64,000 nt of DNA from FEN-1219 sp963713355 (GCA_963713355.1 CAVQLK010000011.1:1-64000), one strand, 5' to 3'; positions 9,026-17,402 are shown, numbered from the stretch's first letter. Made by a program: numbers and translations. The notes: generated by a model not told the origin, from the sequence alone.

Positions 9026-9178
9026 GTGGAGCTGTTTCGAGTCAGCCGCGACATCTACGGCCGCGAAGTGCTGCAAGGTATGTCGTGGGATCTCTTGTGG
9101 GTGTTCGTCGGCCTGGGGTGCGTGCTGATCGTGGGGCACGCGCTGTACCGGCTGATCCTTGCACCGAAGCAAAGATAG
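9026..9178 (+). CDS. 50-residue membrane peptide in hydroxylase operon
   Basis: A short frame from GTG 9026 to TAG 9176-9178 encodes a 50-residue protein. It has an amphipathic start (VELFRVSRDIYGREVLQG), a single strong transmembrane helix (WDLLWVFVGLGCVLIVGHAL) and a basic tail (APKQR). It sits between the FAD subunit and the cytochrome b gene on the same strand and ends eight bases before the cytochrome start, so it belongs to the operon. Coding potential is supported by position, the clean helix and the positive-inside tail; the ribosome site before GTG is weak. A role in anchoring the periplasmic complex or in assembling the cytochrome is plausible but unproven. Confidence 0.6.
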   Translation: MELFRVSRDIYGREVLQGMSWDLLWVFVGLGCVLIVGHALYRLILAPKQR

Positions 9179-9185
9179 TCACGCC

Positions 9186-9851
9186 GTGACGACGCCTTCA
9201 CGCGCCACGACCGGCGACTCGGCGACTCCCGACCGCATCCCCCGGCACGCGCTGCCGGATCGTTTATTCCACTGGATCTCGGCGGCGTGCGTGCTGACGC
9301 TGCTCGTCACGGCGTTCCTGCCGATCCTCGGTGTCGAGCTCGCGTGGGTCACCGTGCATTGGGTCTCCGGCGTCGTGCTGGCCGCTGCCGTGTTGTTCCA
9401 TGTTGTTCGAGTGCTCGTGCGCGGCACTTGGCGCTCGATGTGGATCGGACGCGCTGACTGCGCGGACGCGCTCGACGTGGCCGGCGCGACGCTGCGCCGC
9501 GCATGTCCTACGCGCCGGCCCGGCAAGTACTCCGTCGCCCAGAAGCTGATCCACCACGCGTTCACGGTCGTCGTGCTCACGACGATCGTCACGGGCGGGC
9601 TCATGCTGCTGCGCATCGATACGCCGTGGTGGCAGCGCAATCCATATCTCTTCGCCGACGCGACGTGGGGTATCGTGTTCGTATTGCACGGGCTCGCAGC
9701 GCTCATGCTCGTCACGATGGTGATGATGCACGTGTACTTCGCGCTGCGGCCCGAAAAGCTCAAATTCACGCGCGCCATGATCCTCGGTTGGATCACGCGC
9801 CGTGAGTTCGACGAGCACCACGACCCGCAACGTTGGCAGGTAGACCGATGA
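9186..9851 (+). CDS. Cytochrome b561/Ni-hydrogenase-type b cytochrome
   Basis: Membrane di-haem b-type cytochrome, about 221 residues, four transmembrane helices. Likely haem-ligating histidines are placed as in the PF01292 family: LPDRLFHWISAAC in helix 1, VTVHWVSGV and AVLFHVVRV in helix 2, QKLIHHAFTVV in helix 3, and VLHGLAAL to MMHVYFAL in helix 4. The C-terminal tail ends EHHDPQRWQ. It probably takes electrons from the periplasmic hydroxylase to the quinone pool. The start GTG 9186 follows the small membrane peptide by seven bases; an alternative TTG at 9159 would overlap it. The next gene overlaps its stop (ATGATGA). Confidence 0.82.
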   Translation: MTTPSRATTGDSATPDRIPRHALPDRLFHWISAACVLTLLVTAFLPILGVELAWVTVHWVSGVVLAAAVLFHVVRVLVRGTWRSMWIGRADCADALDVAGATLRRACPTRRPGKYSVAQKLIHHAFTVVVLTTIVTGGLMLLRIDTPWWQRNPYLFADATWGIVFVLHGLAALMLVTMVMMHVYFALRPEKLKFTRAMILGWITRREFDEHHDPQRWQVDR

Positions 9852-10258
9852 TGACGAGCGACGATCTGAGAGAGCGCATCGAGGCCATCGAGACGGGCTA
9901 CGAGTTCATGCTCGCCTATGCGGCGCAGGGCCGCCAGAGCGACAAGGGCGCTGCGGCGGGCCGCAACGTCCGCGAGTATCTCGACAAGATGGTCACCGCG
10001 CTCGAAGGCTTGAGCGCCGTCATCGACGCGTGCGCGAACGGGCTCGATCCCGACCTGCCCAAAAAGGGCGCCGCATTCTTTGCGGCCGTCGACGCCGATG
10101 CGCGCGTCGCGCTTGCAGCCCTTCGGCTCGTGCTCGCGCGCGAGGACATCAGCTCGCAGCTCATCGACAACCTGAATGCGTCGATCCACTTGCGCGCGCT
10201 CTTGACGGATCTCTTCGTTGTCGACGAGGTGCTGAAGCCGCCGAAGGCGGACGCGTGA
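9848..10258 (+). CDS. Helical protein of unknown function in hydroxylase operon
   Basis: Protein of 136 residues, starting ATG 9848 and overlapping the cytochrome b stop. It is predicted largely helical and soluble, with repeated acidic/Ala-rich helices (DDLRERIEAIETGYEFMLAY, YLDKMVTALEGLSAVIDAC, DARVALAALRLVLAREDI). No signal peptide, metal motif or known fold recognised. Its strict coupling to the cytochrome b gene suggests a cytoplasmic role in assembly or maturation of the complex, but that is inference. Confidence 0.7.
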   Translation: MMTSDDLRERIEAIETGYEFMLAYAAQGRQSDKGAAAGRNVREYLDKMVTALEGLSAVIDACANGLDPDLPKKGAAFFAAVDADARVALAALRLVLAREDISSQLIDNLNASIHLRALLTDLFVVDEVLKPPKADA

Positions 10259-10280
10259 CGTGCCCGCGAACCGAGCGGTC

Positions 10281-10308
10281 TTGCGGCTGCGCGCGCGGTT
10301 TGGCTATG
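10281..10308 (+). promoter_or_regulatory. Candidate promoter for cytochrome c-prime gene
   Basis: TTGCGG (10281-10286), 16 bases, then TATGCT (10303-10308). The -10 matches the sigma-70 consensus at five of six places; the -35 is weak. It would start transcription near 10315, about 38 bases before the cytochrome gene, allowing separate expression from the upstream operon. Confidence 0.35.
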
Positions 10309-10352
10309 CTGGCTCAAGGGTTTGCGGCGCAAATCATTCAAAGGCTATTCCA

Positions 10353-10844
10353 ATGAAAAAGCTCTTCGTCACGTTGCTCGGTGCGTGTCTCGTTTCGATG
10401 CTCGCTGCGTGCGGCGCGGGCGGTGGCGGCGATGCGGCCGTCGACGACTCGCCGGAAGGGCTGGCGGTGCAGTATCGGCAGTCCGTGATGCGCAGCCTCG
10501 GGTACAAGGTTGCCGCCGTGCGCGCGATGGCGACGGGCGAAGTGCCCGTCGACGAGGCCAAGTTCCGCAAAGACACGGCCGACGTCGCCGCGTTGGCCGG
10601 GATGCTCCCCGAAGGGTTCATTCCGAGCAGTTCCTCCGCGGATAGCAATGCAAAGGCTGAGGTTTGGACCAACATGGCCGATTTCCAGCAGAAGGCCGCC
10701 GATCTCAAGAACGCAGCGGACGCGCTCGCGGCTACCGCCGCGTCGCAAGGCTTCGAGGCCGCGAAAGGCATGGTGCAAGCCGCCGGTTCCTCGTGCGGCG
10801 CTTGCCATCGCCCGTATCGGGAGCGAGCGGAAGCCGAAGAATAG
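10353..10844 (+). CDS. Cytochrome c-prime-type lipoprotein
   Basis: Periplasmic, probably lipid-anchored cytochrome c of 163 residues. The signal ends in a lipobox-like SMLAACG (cleavage before Cys about 21). The mature part has the four-helix cytochrome c-prime pattern: VQYRQSVMRSLGYKVAAVRA, later EVWTNMADFQQKAADL, and a C-terminal single haem site SSCGACHRPYRE (CxxCH). The start is ATG 10353. Although the upstream gap is 94 bases, its place behind the molybdenum hydroxylase and cytochrome b suggests it carries electrons for the same enzyme or senses a small ligand such as NO, a known cytochrome c-prime property. A terminator-like hairpin follows. Confidence 0.85.
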   Translation: MKKLFVTLLGACLVSMLAACGAGGGGDAAVDDSPEGLAVQYRQSVMRSLGYKVAAVRAMATGEVPVDEAKFRKDTADVAALAGMLPEGFIPSSSSADSNAKAEVWTNMADFQQKAADLKNAADALAATAASQGFEAAKGMVQAAGSSCGACHRPYRERAEAEE

Positions 10845-10862
10845 AGTCGGATGCACGCTACT

Positions 10863-10886
10863 GAACGGCGGCGCTGGCCGCCGTTC
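10863..10886. terminator. Bidirectional terminator-like hairpin
   Basis: GAACGGCGGC (10863-10872) pairs perfectly with GCCGCCGTTC (10877-10886) around GCTG, a 10-bp GC-rich stem. It lies between convergent genes (cytochrome c-prime and the PDZ protein). No long T tract follows on either side, so termination could be weak or factor-assisted. Confidence 0.6.
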
Positions 10887-10907
10887 GCATTTCCGTGGGA
10901 CCGGGGA

Positions 10908-11828
10908 TTACTGCACGGTGCCCTTGCGCTGGAACCCGGCGCGATCGCCTGAGCGCACCTTGAGCTGCATCTTCTCGGTGTTGCGCAGCACGTTGAGCGG
11001 CACGTCGACGCCGGCGCTTCCCAAGCTCCAGACGCGACGGAACATGTTCGCGAGACCGGCGACGGGCTCGTCGTCGATGCCGAGGATGACGTCGCCCGGG
11101 CGCAGGCCGGCCTTGTCGGCCGGGCAATTTCGATAGACGCCGACCACAGTCAAGTCGTGCTGATCGTCGTGAACGAGCATGCCGAGCCACGGGCGCGGCG
11201 GTGCGAGCCGGCGGCCGTGCACGCAGATGTCGTCGACGATCGGCGCAAGTAGCTCGATCGGCACGAACATGTTGACCGTGCTCGTGCCCGCTGGCGTCTC
11301 GAAGCCTTGGATCACGAGCGAGCCCAAGCCGCAGAGCCGGTTTTGGTCATCGACGAGCGCGGCGCCGGACCAGCTGTCGTGAGGCGGCGTCGTGAACACC
11401 GCTTGATCGAGCACGTACTCCCACCGGCCCGCGAATTCCTGCTTCGCGACGACGCGCGCTGCAATGCTCTGCTCCTTGCCGCCGCTGCTCATGACGGTGA
11501 CGGCGTCGCCGACGACGAGCGAGTCGGCGCTGCCGATCGGCATCGCCGGGCCACGCAGCGGAAGCGACGGTTTGACGAGCGCGAGCCCGCTGTCGAAGTC
11601 GTAGCCGATGACGAACCCCGGCACGACGGTGTCGCGTGTGCCGATCCAGAGATTCTCGGCCTCGTGCACGACATAGCCGATCGTCGCGATGAGGCCGTCT
11701 TCGCGGATCCGCACACCGTGGCCGACCCGTTCGGTGCCGAGCAGCCCGGCGCTCATCGCGTCCTCGGGCACGTGCGCCGTGATCGACACGAGCGCGCCAT
11801 TGACCTTCGCTGCGGCTCCGGGGCTCAT
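10908..11828 (-). CDS. HtrA-like PDZ protein with degenerate protease triad
   Basis: Protein of 306 residues with a trypsin-like HtrA/DegP fold (about 30-200) and a C-terminal PDZ domain (about 212-300: RPWLGMLVHDD, NCPADKAGLRPGDVILGIDD). Compared with the HtrA pattern, the catalytic His block TNNHVV reads TIGYVV (Tyr about 52), the Asp block TDLALLK reads SGLALVK (Gly about 81), and only the Ser block is kept (DSWSGAALV, Ser about 154). Two of three triad residues are therefore replaced and proteolysis is unlikely. No N-terminal signal peptide is evident, so it may be a cytoplasmic or peripheral PDZ scaffold. Start ATG 11828 has no strong ribosome site. Confidence 0.78.
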   Translation of the reverse strand: MSPGAAAKVNGALVSITAHVPEDAMSAGLLGTERVGHGVRIREDGLIATIGYVVHEAENLWIGTRDTVVPGFVIGYDFDSGLALVKPSLPLRGPAMPIGSADSLVVGDAVTVMSSGGKEQSIAARVVAKQEFAGRWEYVLDQAVFTTPPHDSWSGAALVDDQNRLCGLGSLVIQGFETPAGTSTVNMFVPIELLAPIVDDICVHGRRLAPPRPWLGMLVHDDQHDLTVVGVYRNCPADKAGLRPGDVILGIDDEPVAGLANMFRRVWSLGSAGVDVPLNVLRNTEKMQLKVRSGDRAGFQRKGTVQ

Positions 11829-12036
11829 GCCGCAATGTTAACGTCGGTCGGCGCGCGGCGCGAGCCGCGGCTAAGTCCCCCAAACCTTTAGAAAAAATAT
11901 GACTAAAACGATGGAGCGTGATCCGGTTGCTCAAAACCCGTGTGTCATACTTTTCCCGCACCGCGCACTCGCTGCTCTCACCTGATGCTCGGCACGGAAG
12001 CAGAGCTCACGACCCTACGCAACTCGGAAGACGTTC

Positions 12037-13212
12037 ATGAAAAACGCTTTGCTGATCGTGGTCGCCTTCATTTTGGGCGGCGGCGCCATGTGGTATTTCA
12101 CGAAGGATAACGGCGGCAACAGCGCACCGTCCGCGGCGACGGCTCCCGGTGGCCGCCCGCCCGCGGCTGGCTTCGGTGCCGGCGCGGGACGGCCGCAAGC
12201 GCAACTGCCGCTCGTTACGGTCGGCCACGCGCGCCGCGATTCGATCTACGACGTCGTCGAGGCGCTCGGCACGGCGCTGGCCAACGAGTCGGTCACGTTG
12301 ACGGCGAAGGTGACGGACACCGTGCGGCGCGTGAATTTCGAGGACGGCGACTACGTCGAGGCGGGCGCCGTGCTGATCGAGCTCACGAATCAGGAAGAAG
12401 AAGCTCTGCTTGCCGAGGCGCGCGCGAATCTCGACGATGCGGAGAGCCAGCTGCGTCGGCTGCAAGACTTGAGCGCCCGCGGCTTGACCTCCGCCTCCGA
12501 GCTCGACGTCGCCCGCTCGCGGGCTGGGGCGAGCCAGGCTCGTCTCAATAGCATCGTCGCACGGCTGCGCGATCGGCTCATTCTCGCGCCGTTCAGCGGG
12601 CGGCTCGGTTTCCGGCAAGTCAGCCCCGGAACGTTGTTGAGCCCGAACACGACGATCACGTCGATCGACGACATCTCCGTCATCAAGCTCGATTTCACGG
12701 TTCCCGAAACGTTCCTCGGTACGATGGCGCCGGGCGCCAAGATCGTCGCGAAGAGCGTGAGTTTCCCGGACCGCGAATTCGAGGGAACGGTTCGCACCGT
12801 CGGTTCACGCGTCGATCCCGTGACGCGCGCGATCACGGTGCGCGCCCACATCGACAACGAGGACCGCGCCCTGCACCCCGGCATGCTGTTGACCGTCGAG
12901 GTCGTGACGGCGGAACGGACTGCGCTCGTCGTTCCGGAAGGCTCGGTGTTCCAAGTGCAGAACCGCGCCTACGTCTATCGCGTCGATGGCGACACGGTCC
13001 ACCAGCAGCAGATCGAAGTCGGCGGCCGCCGGTTCGGCGTCGTAGAGGTGCTCAGTGGCCTGCAAGACGGCGACGCCATCGTCACGGAGGGCATCATCAA
13101 GTTGCGCGAAGGCGCGCGCGTGCGCTACGAAGCCGCCGAAGCCGCGGTCAGCGAGACCTCGCAGGGCTCCGCGCCGCCGAGCGTCGATGCTGCGCGCACT
13201 TCCGAGGGTTAA
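12037..13212 (+). CDS. RND efflux periplasmic adaptor subunit
   Basis: Membrane-fusion protein, 391 residues. N-terminal anchor or signal (LLIVVAFILGGGAMWYF), then a Gly/Ala/Pro linker. The split lipoyl/barrel-sandwich hybrid is visible in VTLTAKVTDTVRRVNFEDGD and in LRDRLILAPFSGRLGFRQVS, with a coiled-coil hairpin between them (EEEALLAEARANLDDAESQL). The beta-barrel and membrane-proximal domains follow (VPETFLGTMAPGAKIV, ALVVPEGSVFQVQ). It connects the inner-membrane pump encoded three bases downstream to an outer-membrane channel not encoded here. Together they form an HAE1-type efflux operon; the substrate is unknown. ATG 12037 chosen. Confidence 0.9.
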   Translation: MKNALLIVVAFILGGGAMWYFTKDNGGNSAPSAATAPGGRPPAAGFGAGAGRPQAQLPLVTVGHARRDSIYDVVEALGTALANESVTLTAKVTDTVRRVNFEDGDYVEAGAVLIELTNQEEEALLAEARANLDDAESQLRRLQDLSARGLTSASELDVARSRAGASQARLNSIVARLRDRLILAPFSGRLGFRQVSPGTLLSPNTTITSIDDISVIKLDFTVPETFLGTMAPGAKIVAKSVSFPDREFEGTVRTVGSRVDPVTRAITVRAHIDNEDRALHPGMLLTVEVVTAERTALVVPEGSVFQVQNRAYVYRVDGDTVHQQQIEVGGRRFGVVEVLSGLQDGDAIVTEGIIKLREGARVRYEAAEAAVSETSQGSAPPSVDAARTSEG

Positions 13213-13215
13213 GCG

Positions 13216-16200
13216 ATGTGGCTGTCCGATATCTCCGTCAAGCGCCCGGTCTTCGCGACCGTGCTCAGCATGCTGCTGCTCGCGATCGGCGCGCTGTCGT
13301 TCCGCGATCTCACGGTCCGCGAGCAGCCGGACACCGTAGCGCCGACGGTGCAAGTGCAAGTCGGCTACCCCGGCGCCAACGCCGAGGTCATCGAGACGCG
13401 CATCACTCAGGTCCTCGAGGCCGAGCTATCGGGTATCGAGGGCGTCAAGAACATCCGTTCGCAGAGCCGTGACGGGCAGTCGTCGCTGACCGTCGAGTTC
13501 TACCTCAATCGCAATCTCGACGAGGCCGCCAACGACGTGCGAGACCGCGTGTCCCGCGTCAGCCGTCGTCTGCCCGAGGACGCCAATCAGGTCAGCGTGC
13601 AAAAGGCCGACGCCGACACGCAGCCGATCATGTGGCTCACGCTCGCGAGCAACGACATGGGGCTCATGGAGCTCACGGACTACATGCAGCGGTACTTGCT
13701 CGACCGCTTCGCGACGATCCCGGGCGTATCGCAGATCAACCTCTTCGGCTCGGGTGGTCCGTCGATGCGCGTTTGGATCGACCGCCAGGCGCTGACGGCG
13801 CGCAACCTGACGGTCGCGGACATCGAGACTGCGCTCACGCGCGAGAACGTCGAGCTGCCGGCTGGGCGAATCGAGTCGCGGGACCTCGACTTCCAGGTGC
13901 GCATCGCGCGCAATTATCAAACGGCAGACAACTTCCGCAACCTCGTGATCGCCCAGGGCGCCGACGGGCACCTGGTGCGCTTGGGCGAAGTCGCGAACGT
14001 CGAGATCGCGTCGCGCGAGACGAACCGCATCTTCCGAACCAACGGCTCGTTGACGACGGGCTTCGGCATCATCAAGCAGTCGACGGCGAACACCGTCGAA
14101 GTGCTCGACGCCGTCAAAGCCGAGGTCGAGGAGGTCAATGCCGACTTGCCCGAAGGCATGGAGCTCATCACGAGCGGCGACGAATCGCTGTACATTCGCG
14201 CCGCGATCGACGAGATCTACTGGACGATCGGCATCACGACGGCACTCGTCGGCTTCGTGATCTTCATATTCTTGGGCTCCGTGCGCGCGACGCTGATCCC
14301 GCTCGTCACGATTCCCATCTGCTTGGTCGCGACGTTCTCCGTGCTGGCGCTGTTCGGCTACTCGATCAACCTCGTCACGCTGCTCGCGCTCGCACTGTCG
14401 ATCGGCCTCGTCGTCGACGACGCGATCGTCGTGCTCGAGAACGCACACCGCCGAATCGAGGAAGGCGAGGCGCCGTTGCTCGCCGCGTTCAACGGCACGC
14501 GCCAGGTCGCGTTCGCCGTCATCGCGACGACGGTCGTGCTCGTGTCCGTGTTCGCGCCCGTGGCGTTCTTGCGTGACAGCATCGGCCGCGTGTTCGCCGA
14601 GCTCGCCGTGACGATCGCGGCCGCCGTGATCTTCTCGGCCGTGCTCGCGCTGTCGCTGTCGCCGATGATGTGCTCGAAGCTGCTGCGCTCGAGCACTAAA
14701 GAGAGCAAGCTCACGCACACGCTCGACCAGGCGTTCGTGTGGTTGTCGAACCGCTATCAGGCCGTGCTGCGCACGACGCTGCGCGCGCCGTGGGTTTCCG
14801 TTGCGGCCTGCGTCGCGATCGCGTTCGGCGCCTATGTGCTGCTGCAAGGGATTCCGCAGGAGTACGCGCCCGTCGAGGACCGCGGCCAGTTCAACGGTCA
14901 GATCCAGGCACCCGAAGGCACGAGCTACGACCGCCTGCTCGTGTCCGCCATGAAAGTCGAGGCAGCGCTGCAGAAGTATTTTGACGACGGCAGCGTTCAA
15001 CGCGGCATCGTCAGCGTGCCGGGGTGGGGCAACAACGGGGCGGGCATCGTGAACGTCACGCTGAAGCCGTGGGGCGAGCGCAAGATCGCCACGCAGGACA
15101 TGCTCGACGACCTCAACAAACAGTGGGAAGAGATCCCCGACATTCGCGTCAACGCCTTTTTGAGCGGCGGTAACCGCGGCGGTGGCGGTGGCGGCGGCTC
15201 CCCGGTCCAGATCGTGCTCGGCGGCCCGAACTACGAGGAGCTCGCGCGCTGGCGCGACATCATCATCGCGCGCGCGTCCGAGAATCCGGGCCTCGTTCGC
15301 CTAGATTCGGACCTTCGCGAGACGCAGCCGCAGGTGCTCGTGCGCGTCAACAACGATCGCGCCGCGAGCCTCGGCGTGACGGCGCGCAGCATCGGCTCGA
15401 CGCTGCAAACCTTGATGAGCGAGCGCCAAGTCACGACGTACGTCGTCGACGGCGAAGAGTACGACGTCGTGCTGCAGGCGAAGCCCGAGCAACGCGCGAG
15501 CTATGCCGATTTGAGCAACATCTTCGTGCGCGCGGATCGCAGCGGCGAGCTCGTCCCGCTGTCGAATCTCATGGCGCTCGAGGACATGGCAGGCCCGAGC
15601 CAGCTCCAGCGGCACAACCGGATGCGTGCGATTACGCTCTCGGCGAACCTCGCGCCGGGTTACACGCTCGGCGAGGCTCTGGATTATCTCGAGAACGTCA
15701 TCCGTACCGAGCTGCCCAACACGGCGCAGATCGACTACCGCGGCGAGTCGCTCGAGTACAAGGAAGCCTCGGGCGCGCTGTATTTCACGTTCGGGATCGC
15801 GCTGTTCGTCGTGTTCCTGGTGCTCGCGGCGCAGTTCGAGAGCTTCATCCACCCGCTCGTGATCATGGTGACGGTGCCGCTCGCCGTCGCGGGCGGCTTG
15901 CTCGGCCTGTGGGTGTCGGGCAAGACTCTGAACATCTACAGCCAGATCGGCATCATCATGCTCGTCGGCATCGCCGCCAAGAACGGAGTGCTGATCGTCG
16001 AGTTCATCAATCAATTGCGCGATAAAGGCATGGAGTTCAAGGACGCCATCGTCGAGGCGTCGCGCATTCGCCTACGTCCCGTGATCATGACGGCATTTGC
16101 GGCCGTCATGGGTTCCGTGCCGCTGATCCTGGCCGAGGGCCCGGGCTCGGCGAGCCGCGCGGCGCTCGGGGTCGTGATCTTCTCGGGCGTCACTTTCGCG

Positions 16201-16323
16201 ACGTTCTTCACGCTGTTCATCGTGCCGGCCGTCTACAACCTCATGGCGCGCGGCACGAGCTCGCCGAACGCGATCGCGCATCGGCTCGACGAGCTGCGCA
16301 CGGAACCGGAAGCGAGTCTCTAG
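13216..16323 (+). CDS. RND efflux transporter permease subunit
   Basis: AcrB/MdtB-like proton-driven pump, 1035 residues, the expected length. N-terminal signature WLSDISVKRPVFATVLS with the first helix, large periplasmic porter loops (PGANAEVIETRITQVLE; GGGGGGGSPVQIVLGG in the second half), and the transmembrane-4 motif with paired aspartates IGLVVDDAIVVLENAHR that form the proton relay. Twelve transmembrane helices are apparent. Starts three bases after the adaptor stop, so the two are co-translated. No TolC-like gene is adjacent, so a shared outer-membrane channel is likely. A Gly-rich stretch at about residues 653-663 is unusually long but lies in a loop. Confidence 0.93.
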   Translation: MWLSDISVKRPVFATVLSMLLLAIGALSFRDLTVREQPDTVAPTVQVQVGYPGANAEVIETRITQVLEAELSGIEGVKNIRSQSRDGQSSLTVEFYLNRNLDEAANDVRDRVSRVSRRLPEDANQVSVQKADADTQPIMWLTLASNDMGLMELTDYMQRYLLDRFATIPGVSQINLFGSGGPSMRVWIDRQALTARNLTVADIETALTRENVELPAGRIESRDLDFQVRIARNYQTADNFRNLVIAQGADGHLVRLGEVANVEIASRETNRIFRTNGSLTTGFGIIKQSTANTVEVLDAVKAEVEEVNADLPEGMELITSGDESLYIRAAIDEIYWTIGITTALVGFVIFIFLGSVRATLIPLVTIPICLVATFSVLALFGYSINLVTLLALALSIGLVVDDAIVVLENAHRRIEEGEAPLLAAFNGTRQVAFAVIATTVVLVSVFAPVAFLRDSIGRVFAELAVTIAAAVIFSAVLALSLSPMMCSKLLRSSTKESKLTHTLDQAFVWLSNRYQAVLRTTLRAPWVSVAACVAIAFGAYVLLQGIPQEYAPVEDRGQFNGQIQAPEGTSYDRLLVSAMKVEAALQKYFDDGSVQRGIVSVPGWGNNGAGIVNVTLKPWGERKIATQDMLDDLNKQWEEIPDIRVNAFLSGGNRGGGGGGGSPVQIVLGGPNYEELARWRDIIIARASENPGLVRLDSDLRETQPQVLVRVNNDRAASLGVTARSIGSTLQTLMSERQVTTYVVDGEEYDVVLQAKPEQRASYADLSNIFVRADRSGELVPLSNLMALEDMAGPSQLQRHNRMRAITLSANLAPGYTLGEALDYLENVIRTELPNTAQIDYRGESLEYKEASGALYFTFGIALFVVFLVLAAQFESFIHPLVIMVTVPLAVAGGLLGLWVSGKTLNIYSQIGIIMLVGIAAKNGVLIVEFINQLRDKGMEFKDAIVEASRIRLRPVIMTAFAAVMGSVPLILAEGPGSASRAALGVVIFSGVTFATFFTLFIVPAVYNLMARGTSSPNAIAHRLDELRTEPEASL

Positions 16324-16460
16324 CTGCTGCTCCGGCTTGCGGGCCAGCGCGTCGGGGGCGTCCGAGCTACGTGGCGAGTGTCCGGTTTGCTTTTCACCAA
16401 TACCTGGAAAATACGGCACCCGAACCAGACAGGACGGGGCTTCCAGCTTTTCTGAGCCGG

Positions 16461-16508
16461 ATATACCCCACTTCTGTCCCGAGATAACGGGTCGTTTGTG
16501 GGGTATAT
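16461..16508. repeat. 11-bp inverted repeat with nested stem upstream of cassette
   Basis: ATATACCCCAC (16461-16471) is the perfect complement of GTGGGGTATAT (16498-16508). The 26-base spacer contains a nested CCCG/CGGG stem (16478-16481 and 16488-16491). It lies downstream of the RND operon and ends six bases before the GTTATGC core at 16514. It could be the terminator of the efflux operon, an operator, or the folded structure that made this a target for cassette insertion. Confidence 0.55.
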
Positions 16509-16564
16509 ATCTAGTTATGCCGCAACAGTAGCAACCAAAATCAACGAGCCGTAAGGAGGCTCCA

Positions 16565-17359
16565 ATGAGCATGCTAACTCGCCGGGAGGTCGTGGGTATC
16601 GGTGCCGCTGCGGGTGTGATGGCATTGGGAATTAGTGAGGCCGCTGCGCAAGCTCCGATCAGTCGCCGCATCACAATTGAAGCCAAACCTCAGCCCATAA
16701 CCATAGATACCTCGACGACCGCCGTGATCGTCGTTGACATGCAGAACGACTTCGGCAGCAAGGGCGGAATGTTCGACCGTGCCGGAATCGACATTTCGGG
16801 CATTCAAAAGGCCGTAGCGCCAACCGCGCGAGTGCTGGATTCAGCTCGAAAGTCGGGCATCAAAGTCTTCTACCTCAAGATGGCGTACCACTCAGATCTG
16901 TCGGACTTGGGAGCGTTAGATTCCGTTAACCGGGTCCGGCACTTGCAACTCGGCGTGGGCCAACGCGTCACTGCGCCTGATGGCAGTCCGAGCCGTGTTC
17001 TGGTCCGCGATACATGGAACTCAGAGATCGTCGACCAGCTCAAGCCTCACAGCGACGATATTGTGCTCTACAAGACCCGATTCAGCGGTTTCTACAAGAC
17101 TGACCTGGACGATAGGCTTCGCGATCTCGGCGCAAAACACCTAATCATCACCGGATGTACAACCAGTATCTGTGTTGAATCAACGGTCCGCGACGCGATG
17201 TTTAGAGACTATCTATGCGTCCTTCTCGCGGACTGTATGAGCGAGCCGATAGGCAATGCGTTGGCGCGCAGCAACCATGACGCATCCCTTCTGTCCACTG
17301 AAGTGTTGCTGGGCTGGATTTCAGATTCGAATCAGTTCGTGAAGTCGCTAGACGCGTAG
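16565..17359 (+). CDS. Isochorismatase-family cysteine hydrolase, exported
   Basis: Cysteine amidohydrolase of the isochorismatase/RutB group, 264 residues. The catalytic triad is visible: Asp in VIVVDMQNDFGS, Lys in VLYKTRFSGFYKT and Cys in TGCTTSICVESTVRDAMF; the RutB-like spacing and cis-peptide region are intact. The N-terminus (MLTRREVVGIGAAAGVMALG to AAAQA) is a Tat-type leader, unusual for this family, so the enzyme probably acts in the periplasm. Possible substrates include ureido or biuret-like amides, but this cannot be read from sequence. Strong ribosome site TAAGGAGG before ATG 16565. It lies inside an integron cassette, and third positions are more AT-rich than in neighbouring genes, which supports horizontal acquisition. 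Confidence 0.85.
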   Translation: MSMLTRREVVGIGAAAGVMALGISEAAAQAPISRRITIEAKPQPITIDTSTTAVIVVDMQNDFGSKGGMFDRAGIDISGIQKAVAPTARVLDSARKSGIKVFYLKMAYHSDLSDLGALDSVNRVRHLQLGVGQRVTAPDGSPSRVLVRDTWNSEIVDQLKPHSDDIVLYKTRFSGFYKTDLDDRLRDLGAKHLIITGCTTSICVESTVRDAMFRDYLCVLLADCMSEPIGNALARSNHDASLLSTEVLLGWISDSNQFVKSLDA

Positions 17360-17402
17360 TCTCATCGGCGCTGATGAAATGGAAGCAACCTGCCGTGGAG
17401 CG

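Noticed and set aside
13426..15000. Long antisense frame (524 codons) opposite the RND pump gene
   Set aside because: Arg/Asp/His-rich composition typical of the reverse strand of a high-GC gene; the sense strand encodes a complete, motif-rich pump.
16324..16513. A second attC upstream of the cassette
   Set aside because: GTTATGC at 16514 could be an R' core, but no complementary GCATAAC-like R'' or L box is present upstream; only the 11-bp inverted repeat is found.
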